Of a DNA stretch of 64,000 bases, positions 7,538 through 15,138 are shown piece after piece. The position numbers were made by a program, and so were the translations under genes. Origin of the DNA: JABWAM01 sp964653025 (GTDB lineage Bacteria; Verrucomicrobiota; Verrucomicrobiia; JABWAM01); contig CAZZBZ010000002.1 of assembly GCA_964653025.1 (NCBI GenBank), positions 1 to 64,000 of the forward strand. The letters are read 5' to 3'. The number at the start of each line of letters is the position of its first letter. Position 1 is the first letter of the stretch. The notes below the pieces were generated by a model. The model saw nothing but the letters and a program-made list of their open reading frames with translations, made no database searches and had not been told where the DNA came from.

Positions 7538-8731
7538 ATGTCATCGCTTGCCGACCCACTTCCGATTCGCCCGGTGAAGGGCCCGCTGGACGCCGTGGTC
7601 GGTATCCCCGGCTCCAAGAGCCTCACCAACCGCGCGCTCGTCCTCGCGGCGCTTTCGGAGGGAGCCACCGAGTTGCACGGGGCGCTTTGGGCGGAGGACA
7701 CGAGGGTGATGGTGGATTGCCTGCGCAAGCTCGGTTTCGAAGTCGAGGAACGCCCCGATCACCTGAATGCCGACAACCGCATCCTCACGGTGAGGGGCCA
7801 CGGTGGGGAGATTCCCGCGCGTGAGGCCGAGCTTTTCGTGGGAACGGCCGGGACGGCGGCGCGCTTTCTCTCGGCGTTGTGCGCGCTGGGGAAGGGGCCC
7901 TACCGCCTGGGTGGGACGCCGCGGATGCACGAGCGACCGATGCGGGAGGTGTTCGACGCGCTGCGGGAACTCGGGGCCGACGTGAAGGACACGGAAGGCA
8001 GGCTCCCCGCGGAGATCCGCGGCCCGATCAAGGCGGGGAAGGTTCGTGTGATCGCCGGGGAATCGAGCCAGTTCGCCTCGGCGCTGCTCCTCGTGGGGAA
8101 GACCGCGAAGGTTGAGGTGGATTGTCCCCCGTCGCCCTATGTGGAACTGACGCGCGGGATGCTGGGCTCCTGGAGTTGGAAGGGCGGGCCCTTCGCCATC
8201 GAGCCGGATGCCTCGAGCGCGAGCTACTTCTTCGCGTTGCAGCACCTCCTTGGCGGGAAGCTGACGATCCCCCGGTGGCCCCCGACGAGTCTCCAGGTGG
8301 ACCACCGTTTCCCGAAGTTCCTTCCCCCGCCGATCAAGGTCTCCCGAAAGACCGATCTCGGCGACTCGGTGTTGACGCTGGTGACCGTGGCGGCGGCGCT
8401 GCGCCGTCCCCTGCACCTTACGCAGGCGGGAAACCTGCGAAAGCAGGAATGCGATCGGCTCGCGGCGCTGGCGACGGAGTTGGAGAAGTGCGGCGTTCCG
8501 GTGCGCGAGGAGCCCGAGGGATTGGTCCTGGCACCCGCGAAGGCGTTTCGGCCCGCCGAGATTGAGACGTACCGCGACCACCGGATTGCGATGTGTTTTG
8601 CAGTGCTCGGCAGCGTGGATGTTTTTGGCGACGGGTGCCCGTGGATCAAGATCCGCGATCCGCGCTGTGTGGAGAAGACCTTCCCGAGCTTCTTCGAGAC
8701 GCTCGGCGTTGCGACGAGCACGGTCCGCTGA
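7538..8731 (+). CDS. aroA: 3-phosphoshikimate 1-carboxyvinyltransferase (EPSP synthase)
   Basis: 397-residue shikimate pathway enzyme that joins phosphoenolpyruvate and shikimate-3-phosphate. The phosphate-binding start GIPGSKSLTNRALVLAALS, the FVGTAGTAARFLSALCAL block (canonical GNAGTAMRFL region), the GTPRMHERPM segment, the SSQFASALLL element and the C-terminal KQECDRLAALATELEK and YRDHRIAMCFAVLG are all present. The ATG at 7538 was chosen because the domain begins there and it follows the tyrA stop by five bases. The protein is about 30 residues shorter than the 427-residue E. coli enzyme. The first motif has GTAGT where many enzymes have GNAGT. Confidence 0.95.
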   Translation: MSSLADPLPIRPVKGPLDAVVGIPGSKSLTNRALVLAALSEGATELHGALWAEDTRVMVDCLRKLGFEVEERPDHLNADNRILTVRGHGGEIPAREAELFVGTAGTAARFLSALCALGKGPYRLGGTPRMHERPMREVFDALRELGADVKDTEGRLPAEIRGPIKAGKVRVIAGESSQFASALLLVGKTAKVEVDCPPSPYVELTRGMLGSWSWKGGPFAIEPDASSASYFFALQHLLGGKLTIPRWPPTSLQVDHRFPKFLPPPIKVSRKTDLGDSVLTLVTVAAALRRPLHLTQAGNLRKQECDRLAALATELEKCGVPVREEPEGLVLAPAKAFRPAEIETYRDHRIAMCFAVLGSVDVFGDGCPWIKIRDPRCVEKTFPSFFETLGVATSTVR

Positions 8732-8787
8732 CGGGGCCGCGCACGTCTATTGCGCCGCCTCTGGATGCCTGATAGATTTCCGTACCT

Positions 8788-9789
8788 ATGCCCAAGAAGG
8801 CCCTCATCACCGGGATCACCGGACAGGACGGTTCGTACCTTGCGGAATTTCTACTGAAGAAGGGCTACGAGGTGCACGGGATCATCCGTCGGGCGAGCAC
8901 GTTTAACACGAGCCGCATTGATTACCTGTACCAGGACCGGCACGAGAGCGGGGCAAAGCTGATCCTGCACTACGGCGACCTGAGCGACAGCGTGAGCCTG
9001 GTGAAACTGCTCATGGATTTAAAACCGGAGGAAATCTACCACCTCGCGGCGCAGAGCCACGTGCGCGTGAGCTTCGACATCCCCGAGTACACGGCGGACA
9101 TCACGGGGGTGGGAACGATCCGCATCCTCGAGGCGATCCGCGAGGCGGCGATCAAGCCGCGGTTCTACCAGGCCTCCTCGAGCGAGATGTTCGGCAAGGT
9201 GGCGGAGGTTCCCCAGAAGGAGACCACGCCCTTCCATCCCCGCAGCCCGTACGGCTGCGCGAAGGTCTTTGCCTACTGGGCGACGGTGAACTACCGCGAG
9301 GCCTACGGGCTCCACGCCACGAACGGGATCCTTTTCAACCACGAGTCGCCCCGGCGCGGGGAGACCTTCGTCACCCGCAAGATCACGCGCGCGGTGGCGG
9401 CCATCAAGCTGGGGCAGCAGGAAAAGCTCTACCTCGGGAACCTCGATGCGCGCCGCGATTGGGGTTACGCGAAGGAGTATGTCGAGGCGATGTGGCTGAT
9501 GCTCCAGCAGGAGAAGAGTGACGACTACGTAGTGGCGACGGGGGAGACCCACTCGGTGCGCGAGTTTCTCGAGGAGGCCTTCTCCCACGTGGGGCTGGAC
9601 TGGAAGAAGCACACGGCCCACGACGCACGTTACGAGCGCCCGAGCGAGGTGGACCTTCTTGTGGGAGATCCCTCGAAGACGGAGCGCCAACTCGGCTGGA
9701 GGCCGAAGGTTCTCTTCAAGGAACTCGTGCGGCTCATGGTGGACGCCGATGTGCGCCTCCTGCAGGGGAAGCGCGATCCCCGGGATTGA
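8788..9789 (+). CDS. gmd: GDP-mannose 4,6-dehydratase
   Basis: 333-residue extended short-chain dehydrogenase that converts GDP-D-mannose to GDP-4-keto-6-deoxymannose. The NADP site is GITGQDGSYLAEFLLKKGYE at residues 9-28. HLAAQSHVRVSFD, SSSEMFGKV and the catalytic Tyr/Lys in SPYGCAKVFAYW follow, then the diagnostic NGILFNHESPRRGETFV. The usual YAVAK has become YGCAK but keeps Tyr and Lys. The next gene is fcl, which completes GDP-L-fucose synthesis, so the product probably feeds a surface polysaccharide or glycoprotein. The gene begins 56 bases after aroA. Confidence 0.96.
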   Translation: MPKKALITGITGQDGSYLAEFLLKKGYEVHGIIRRASTFNTSRIDYLYQDRHESGAKLILHYGDLSDSVSLVKLLMDLKPEEIYHLAAQSHVRVSFDIPEYTADITGVGTIRILEAIREAAIKPRFYQASSSEMFGKVAEVPQKETTPFHPRSPYGCAKVFAYWATVNYREAYGLHATNGILFNHESPRRGETFVTRKITRAVAAIKLGQQEKLYLGNLDARRDWGYAKEYVEAMWLMLQQEKSDDYVVATGETHSVREFLEEAFSHVGLDWKKHTAHDARYERPSEVDLLVGDPSKTERQLGWRPKVLFKELVRLMVDADVRLLQGKRDPRD

Positions 9790-9830
9790 CGTCCGACTGT
9801 AGGCGATGGAGTTTTTAAAGAGTTTTCCCA

Positions 9831-10772
9831 ATGAGTTTCTGGCCTGAACAACGGGTTTTCGTGACCGGGGGCCACGGTTTCCTCGGTCGCCATTTGCTGG
9901 CCCGGCTCAAGGCGCGTGGCAACGGCACGATCCTCGCCCCGCGCAGCGCGGAGTGCGACCTGCGGGACCCGGTCGCCACGAGGCGCACGCTGGAGGCGTT
10001 CAAGCCAACGCTCGTCATCCATCTCGCGGCGATCTGCGGGGGAATCGAGGCGAATCGCCTGCGGCCGGGGACGTTTTTCCACGACAACGCGATCATGGGG
10101 ATCCAGCTCATCGAGCTGGCGCGGCAGCTTGGCGTGGCGAAGACGGTGGTCCTCGGGACCGTGTGTGCCTATCCGAAGTTTACGCCGGTTCCTTTTCGTG
10201 AAGAGAACCTCTGGGACGGCTACCCGGAGGAGACCAACGCCCCGTACGGCCTGGCGAAGAAGATGCTGCTCGTGCAGCTCCAGGCCTACCGCCAGCAGTA
10301 CGGTTTTCACGGGATCTATCTCCTGCCGGTGAACCTCTACGGCCCGTGGGACAACTTCGACCTCACCACCTCGCACGTGATTCCGGCACTCGTCCGAAAA
10401 ATGGAGGAGGCGCGTCGCTCGGGAGCGTCCGAGGTCGGGCTCTGGGGGACCGGTGCGGCATCGCGCGAGTTTCTTTACGTGGACGACTGTGCCGAGGGAA
10501 TCCTGCTCGCCGCGGAACGCTACGACGGACCGGAGCCCGTGAACCTGGGGAGCGGCTCCAGCGTGACGATCCGTGAACTGGCCGAGAAGGTGGCGAAGGC
10601 GGTGGGCTACGGGGGACGGCTGCGCTGGGACCCGACGAAGCCCGACGGGCAGCCCAAGCGCCAGCTCGATGTCTCCCGGGCGAAGGAAAAGTTTGGTTTT
10701 CAGGCGGAGATTACTTTCGACGAGGGGCTTGCGCGGACGGTCGCATGGTTCCGCGAACACTCCGTGTCATGA
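9831..10772 (+). CDS. fcl: GDP-L-fucose synthase (4-keto-6-deoxymannose epimerase/reductase)
   Basis: 313-residue SDR enzyme that epimerises and reduces the gmd product to GDP-L-fucose. The NADP fold is VFVTGGHGFLGRHLLARL at about 9-26. LAAICGGIEANRLRPG corresponds to the family AAKVGGI block, GTVCAYPKF to the GSSCIYP block, and the catalytic Tyr/Lys are in NAPYGLAKKMLLVQLQAY. LLPVNLYGPWDNFD is family-typical. The substitutions in the second and third blocks are modest divergence that keeps the catalytic pair. It lies 41 bases after gmd, and its stop overlaps the next glycosyltransferase start (ATGA). Confidence 0.94.
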   Translation: MSFWPEQRVFVTGGHGFLGRHLLARLKARGNGTILAPRSAECDLRDPVATRRTLEAFKPTLVIHLAAICGGIEANRLRPGTFFHDNAIMGIQLIELARQLGVAKTVVLGTVCAYPKFTPVPFREENLWDGYPEETNAPYGLAKKMLLVQLQAYRQQYGFHGIYLLPVNLYGPWDNFDLTTSHVIPALVRKMEEARRSGASEVGLWGTGAASREFLYVDDCAEGILLAAERYDGPEPVNLGSGSSVTIRELAEKVAKAVGYGGRLRWDPTKPDGQPKRQLDVSRAKEKFGFQAEITFDEGLARTVAWFREHSVS

Positions 10773-11497
10773 TCGACGGGAAGCGCATTGTGGTGGTGTT
10801 GCCGGCTTTTCGCGCGGGGAAGACCCTCGAGCGGACGGTGACGGAGATCCCGCGCGAGGTGGTGGACGAGGTGTTGCTCGTGGACGACGCAAGCGACGAC
10901 GACACGGCGGCGGTGGGACGGCGCCTCGGGTTGAAGACCTTCGTCCATGAACGGAATCTGGGCTACGGCGGCAACCAGAAGACTTGTTATCGCGAGGCGT
11001 TGAAGCTCGGGGCGGACATTGTCGTGATGCTGCACCCGGACTACCAGTACTCGCCGCGCCTGGTGGGCGCGATGGCGCACATGGTGGCGAGTGGGCACTA
11101 CGACGTGGTGCTTGGCTCGCGAATTCTTGCGCAGAGCGCGCGCGAGGGGGGGATGCCCTTCTACAAGTACGTGGCCAACCGGTTCCTGACCCTCGTCCAG
11201 AACTGGTTGATGGGCCAGAAGCTTTCGGAGTACCACACCGGCTACCGCGCCTTCTCGCGGAAGGTGCTGGAGCGCCTGCCGCTGGACCGCAACTCGGATG
11301 ACTTTATCTTCGACAACCAGATCCTCTGCCAGGCGATCGAGGCGGGTTTTCGGATCGGGGAGATCTCCTGCCCGACGCGTTACTTCGACGAGGCCTCCTC
11401 GATCAACTTCCGCCGCAGCGTGGTCTACGGTTTCGGCGTCCTCGGCTGCGCGCTGAAGTATTCGAGATTTACCCGCGGACTTTCGTCGCGAAGTTGA
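10769..11497 (+). CDS. Family 2 glycosyltransferase (DPM1/polyprenyl-phosphate type)
   Basis: 242-residue GT-A fold transferase beginning RIVVVLPAFRAGKTLERTV. It has the metal/nucleotide motif VLLVDDASDDDT and the LGYGGNQKTCYREALKLGAD segment, followed by VVMLHPDYQYSP where many family members have a DxD near LDADLQ. No transmembrane helices follow the catalytic domain. The ATG at 10769 overlaps the fcl stop (ATGA). An in-frame ATG at 10745 exists but would overlap fcl further. Its position in the gmd-fcl unit suggests transfer of a sugar to a lipid carrier or surface glycan; the donor cannot be read from the sequence. Confidence 0.88.
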   Translation: MIDGKRIVVVLPAFRAGKTLERTVTEIPREVVDEVLLVDDASDDDTAAVGRRLGLKTFVHERNLGYGGNQKTCYREALKLGADIVVMLHPDYQYSPRLVGAMAHMVASGHYDVVLGSRILAQSAREGGMPFYKYVANRFLTLVQNWLMGQKLSEYHTGYRAFSRKVLERLPLDRNSDDFIFDNQILCQAIEAGFRIGEISCPTRYFDEASSINFRRSVVYGFGVLGCALKYSRFTRGLSSRS

Positions 11498-11557
11498 GTC
11501 GTCACCGCGGACGATTACTTGGTTTCGCTCTGCCGCTGGGCAACGGGGGACTTTCCC

Positions 11558-12310
11558 TCAACGTTTCGGGGTGGGGGCGACTTTGGCGGATGGGGCGTTC
11601 GAGGAGGCATTCGTCGCGGTGCCCGGGGCTGCGGGGGAAGGAACCGAAGGACCCGGGAGTTCCTCGGGAGGGATCGCGAGGAGTTCGGCCTCCGTCATCG
11701 GGGTGGCGCGGGTTGCAAAAGCGGCGCGCTTGGCGGCGATGCCCTCGGGATGGACAGGGCCGCCCTTGTTGCCCCATTCCTGTCGGATATAGGTAAGGAC
11801 GGCGGCGATCTGCTCGTCCTTCAGCAGGCTCTTCCAGGTGGGCATGGTGTTGTTGTAGACGATGCCGCTGACCTTGATCGGGCCGGTGACACCATTCAGG
11901 AGGATCGCCGCGAGGCGGTTGGCGGGGCCGTTCACGTACTCCGAACCAGCAAGGGGTGGGTAGATGCCCGGCTGGCCGAGACCGGTGACCTGGTGGCAGG
12001 AAGCGCAGTTGGCGACAAAGACCCGCTTGCCGAGGGCGAGGGGATCTATCGCTTTTCCAGGAGTGGCAGGGAGGTAGCCCCAGGTGATCTGGCGCTCGTT
12101 AAAGACATCGCCATGGAAGCCGCCGCTGTAGAAAAAAAGGTAGCCGCCCGCCCAGAACGCGAGGCCGAGGAAAAGGGTGATCAGCCAGAGAGGGATCGGC
12201 TCAGAGCCGTCGTGCGGTTCATCGTGCTCGCGAAGGATGGCACCGTGGACCTTGGCAAGGTCCATCTCGGAAGCCTTGTCGGACGGGGGGCGTGGAGGGT
12301 GGGGGGCCAT
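11558..12310 (-). CDS. cbb3-type oxidase third subunit, single-heme cytochrome c (CcoP-like)
   Basis: 250-residue membrane-anchored cytochrome. One helix (about residues 41-60, LWLITLFLGLAFWAGGYLFF) is followed by a periplasmic class I cytochrome c with CASCH at 102-106 and a likely axial Met at 156 (NNTMPTWKSL). Typical CcoP carries two CxxCH sites; only one is present here. The C-terminal 50 residues are Ala/Pro-rich with no recognisable domain. The start at 12310 lies seven bases after the ccoO stop. I infer it hands electrons to the CcoN/CcoO core. An equivalent reading is a generic cytochrome c recruited to the oxidase operon. Confidence 0.85.
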   Translation of the reverse strand: MAPHPPRPPSDKASEMDLAKVHGAILREHDEPHDGSEPIPLWLITLFLGLAFWAGGYLFFYSGGFHGDVFNERQITWGYLPATPGKAIDPLALGKRVFVANCASCHQVTGLGQPGIYPPLAGSEYVNGPANRLAAILLNGVTGPIKVSGIVYNNTMPTWKSLLKDEQIAAVLTYIRQEWGNKGGPVHPEGIAAKRAAFATRATPMTEAELLAIPPEELPGPSVPSPAAPGTATNASSNAPSAKVAPTPKR

Positions 12311-12317
12311 CCGTGCG

Positions 12318-12935
12318 TCAGTCGGTGGGCGCCTCGGGGAGGGCGTAGCTGCGGTCGAGGGAGAGAAGGTAGGCGACAAGGGCCTTTGCGTCCGGGGTGG
12401 GGACGACCTCCCAGCCGGGCGGGGGCGTCTCGGCGCCCTCGAGTTTGAGGGCCTCGGCGGAGCGTTCGCCGGCGATTTTCTGGAGGCGGTAGAGGAAGCG
12501 GAAGGGGGCCATCACGGAGCCGGGGCTGACGGCCTGGGGGTTATAGAGGTGGCGGTGGTGCCAGTCGGCGCTGGACTGGCGGCGACCGATATTGCTGAGA
12601 TCGGGCCCGGTGCGCATGGTGCCGAGGAAGTGGGGGCGATCGCCGATGTAGTCGCGGGCGACGGTGCGACGAACGCCCCAGCCTCGGGCGAGGTCGGATC
12701 CCTGGGTTTCACCGCGAACCTGCTGGCTGTGACAATAGATACAACCCATCTCGGCGTAGACCTGATGGCCGCGTTGGGCGAGGCCGCTGAGTGGGGGAGG
12801 AAGGGTCTGGCCGTTGTCCTCGGAGACGATGGAGGGGAGGCGCCCGAACTGGAGCCAGGGTGCCAGCACCAATCCCGCCCAGGCAAAGGCGAAGGTGAGG
12901 AAGATGCCGAGGAAGAGGGTGGCGCCGCGATTCAT
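12318..12935 (-). CDS. ccoO: cbb3-type cytochrome c oxidase subunit II (CcoO)
   Basis: 205-residue membrane-anchored monoheme cytochrome c subunit of the cbb3 terminal oxidase. An N-terminal helix (about 6-26) leads to GHQVYAEMGCIYCHSQQVRG, with the heme-binding C65, C68 and H69 and the Y-x-x-x-G-C-xx-C-H-S-Q-QVR pattern typical of CcoO. ARGWGVRRTVARDYIGDRP and GTMRTGPDLSNIGRR follow, and VMAPFRFL holds the likely Met ligand. The ATG overlaps the ccoN stop (ATGA), so the two are co-translated. Length and motifs are normal for the family. Confidence 0.93.
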   Translation of the reverse strand: MNRGATLFLGIFLTFAFAWAGLVLAPWLQFGRLPSIVSEDNGQTLPPPLSGLAQRGHQVYAEMGCIYCHSQQVRGETQGSDLARGWGVRRTVARDYIGDRPHFLGTMRTGPDLSNIGRRQSSADWHHRHLYNPQAVSPGSVMAPFRFLYRLQKIAGERSAEALKLEGAETPPPGWEVVPTPDAKALVAYLLSLDRSYALPEAPTD

Positions 12936-14365
12936 GGGCGATAGGGGGCGGGGCGGGCGAGGAGGGTGGGTCCCTCGCGGCGACGGCCCGCGCGCAGGAG
13001 GATGAGGACGAAGGAGATGGCGAAGCAGATGTGACCCGCGGTGAGAATCTCGCCCGAGATACTGCGGACATGGAGCCACGGGAATGCGTGGGCGACGATG
13101 TCGAGGAAAGGGACCTTGGGATTGGCGAGTTCGAGGCCCTGGAGGAGACCGCCCACGCCGAGGCAGCCGATCATAAGAACGGAGCCGGTGGCGGCGAGCC
13201 AGAAGTGGGCCTTGATGAGCAGGGCGGAGGGCCACTCCCAACAAACGAGGCGAGGGACGATGTAGTACATCGCGCCGAACATCGTCATCGTGAAGAAGGC
13301 ATACATTCCGAGGTGGGAATGGCCGATGGTGTAATGGGTGAAGTGGGTGACCTGGTTGAGGGAGCGAATCGCCATCGAGGTGCCCTGGAGGCTGGCGAGG
13401 GTGTAGCTCATTGCCCCAAAGACGGTGAAGCGAAGGGCGGGGCTGGAGCGCAGCAGGGAGAAGCTGCCGCGCATCGTCATGTGGTGGTTGATCGCGGTGG
13501 TGATGACAGGGATGAGCATCATCACGCTGGCGACGACGGAGGCACTCTGGACCCACGCGGGGATGGGACCGCCGAGGAGGTGGTGCCCGCCGTTCCACGA
13601 GTAGAAGAGGGCGAGCGACCAGAAGCCGAGGATGGAGAGGTAGTAGCTGTGGACGGGTTTCCCGATGATCTTGGGGATCATGTAGTAGGCACTGGCGATG
13701 CCGATGGGGGTGAACCAGAGGCCGAGAGCGTTGTGGCCATACCACCAGTTGATGATCGCTTGGACGGAGCCCTGGACCGGCCAGAGGACGAGCATGATGT
13801 TCGCGACGCCATAGAGCCATGGAAACCAGAAGAGGGCGCCGAAGAGGTACCATTGGGAGACGTAGACGTGTTCCGAGCGGCGCTCGCGGAACATGAGCAA
13901 AGCCCAGACGGAGACGAAGGCGTAGGCGGTAAAGAGGATGAAGGCGGCGTAGGAGGGAAACTCCAGCCACTCGATCGAGGTGCCGTCCCCCGCGAGGATC
14001 GCACCGGTACCGACGGCGACCCCGATGTTCCAGAGCGCTGCGGCGGCGAGCAGGATTCGCGCGTGACGGAGAGGGGCACGGCAGAGGCGGGCCATGAGCC
14101 AGATCGCGACGCCGATGGCGGCGGAGGAGGACCATCCATAGGCGACGGTGTTGAGGTGGGCGGGGCGGATACGGCCAAAGGTGAGCCAGGAGTGATCCGC
14201 GAGGAACAGGGGGTTCGTGAGCTTGATTGAGGCGAGGAGCGCGAAGACGCTCCCCACGAGTAGCCAGACGATCGCCGAGGCGAAAAAGAGGAGCACCGGC
14301 ACTCGGCATGAGGCGTCGATGGCGGCACGCTCATGCGTGGCGAGGTCGTGGGGCTCGGCGTTCAT
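12932..14365 (-). CDS. ccoN: cbb3-type cytochrome c oxidase subunit I (CcoN)
   Basis: 477-residue catalytic subunit of the heme-copper oxidase family, C-type, with about twelve hydrophobic helices. Metal ligands are visible: the low-spin heme His at about residue 70 (RPAHLNTVAYGW), the CuB His in NWWYGHNALGLWF, the two adjacent His in SWNGGHHLLG, and the high-spin and low-spin heme His pair in HYTIGHSHLGMYAFF. The start at 14365 was chosen because the first helix follows within 25 residues; farther upstream the frame is open but lacks any domain. It follows ccoS by 16 bases. This is a proton-pumping respiratory oxidase, usually of high oxygen affinity. Confidence 0.94.
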   Translation of the reverse strand: MNAEPHDLATHERAAIDASCRVPVLLFFASAIVWLLVGSVFALLASIKLTNPLFLADHSWLTFGRIRPAHLNTVAYGWSSSAAIGVAIWLMARLCRAPLRHARILLAAAALWNIGVAVGTGAILAGDGTSIEWLEFPSYAAFILFTAYAFVSVWALLMFRERRSEHVYVSQWYLFGALFWFPWLYGVANIMLVLWPVQGSVQAIINWWYGHNALGLWFTPIGIASAYYMIPKIIGKPVHSYYLSILGFWSLALFYSWNGGHHLLGGPIPAWVQSASVVASVMMLIPVITTAINHHMTMRGSFSLLRSSPALRFTVFGAMSYTLASLQGTSMAIRSLNQVTHFTHYTIGHSHLGMYAFFTMTMFGAMYYIVPRLVCWEWPSALLIKAHFWLAATGSVLMIGCLGVGGLLQGLELANPKVPFLDIVAHAFPWLHVRSISGEILTAGHICFAISFVLILLRAGRRREGPTLLARPAPYRP

Positions 14366-14381
14366 ACGGGGATGGCGCGGT

Positions 14382-14594
14382 TCAACTCGTTTTCTGGCTC
14401 CGGTTCGCGGGGGGTAATTTTTTTGGGAAGCCGTCGGTTGCCCGGCCGATCGGTTCATCCTCGTCAAAGATGCTCTCGGAGCCCTTTTCAATTTCTGAGA
14501 ACTGATGAGTCTTCGCCGCCCAGCCGAAAGCACCAATGGCGACCGCGCTGAAGGCGATCACCAGGGCAAAGAGGATAATGAGTGCGACGGTCAT
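14382..14594 (-). CDS. ccoS: cbb3-type oxidase assembly protein CcoS
   Basis: 70-residue protein with one N-terminal helix (MTVALIILFALVIAFSAVAI) followed by the CcoS/FixS motif AFGWAAKTHQFSEIEKGSES and an acidic DEDEP. CcoS is needed for cofactor insertion into CcoN in other bacteria. Its start overlaps the stop of the upstream 142-residue membrane protein (ATGA), and ccoN begins 16 bases downstream. The partner assembly genes ccoG, ccoH and ccoI are not in this window. Confidence 0.85.
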   Translation of the reverse strand: MTVALIILFALVIAFSAVAIGAFGWAAKTHQFSEIEKGSESIFDEDEPIGRATDGFPKKLPPANRSQKTS

Positions 14595-15019
14595 GCCGCC
14601 TTCGGCGCCCTCGGAGCGCCCTCCTTCGCCGCTGGGGTTACGGTGGGCAGGGGGGCGGCAGGCGCCGGGGCCGTGGCGGGGGGAGGCGGCGGGATGAGAT
14701 CGGCCGGCCGAACAGGTTTTGCCTTGAGGCGGTCCACGGCGAGTTCGGCGGCGCGTGGGACTGGGATGCGAGCAAGGCCGGAGGCGGGGTCGGCAAGACC
14801 GTAAGAGTTAAGGGTCGCGGCATCGCGGGAGCGGACCTTATGGAGGAACTCGACGCGCTCGATGGCGCGCTTTGCCTCGACATCCTCGACGGTCCCCGCG
14901 AGGTGGAGAATCCAGGCGACGGCCGCCGAGAAGAGGGTGAATGCGAGGAGGATGAGGACGACCGAGAGAAGAGTGCCCGCGACACGGCTTTCTCTGGGAA
15001 AAACGGGGGCGACGCTCAT
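14591..15019 (-). CDS. One-helix membrane protein leading the ccoSNOP operon
   Basis: 142-residue protein of unknown function. One hydrophobic helix lies at about residues 13-43, then a predicted periplasmic segment with VEFLHKVRSRDAATLNSYGL and ARIPVPRAAELAVDRLKA, and a Pro/Ala-rich tail. The YGL-ADP-xx-G-xx-RIPV-xRA pattern resembles short membrane proteins found beside cytochrome oxidase and alternative complex III genes, but I cannot assign a named family. The stop overlaps the ccoS start, so it is part of the oxidase operon and may help assembly or act as an accessory subunit. Confidence 0.6.
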   Translation of the reverse strand: MSVAPVFPRESRVAGTLLSVVLILLAFTLFSAAVAWILHLAGTVEDVEAKRAIERVEFLHKVRSRDAATLNSYGLADPASGLARIPVPRAAELAVDRLKAKPVRPADLIPPPPPATAPAPAAPLPTVTPAAKEGAPRAPKAA

Positions 15020-15138
15020 GGGGAACTAACTCGCAAGCTAGCACGGTCCCGAAGTTTTGGCAAAGGGCAGATAAGTACGGTCGCCATCGCGGGCGAAAAT
15101 TTCGAAATCGGTTTTTCGGGTTCCCCCAAAAGGAGGTA

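Noticed and set aside
12318..14309. One long open frame covering ccoO and much of ccoN on the minus strand
   Set aside because: Only the last 205 codons are a real protein (ccoO). The upstream part is a Pro/Arg-rich out-of-frame reading of ccoN.
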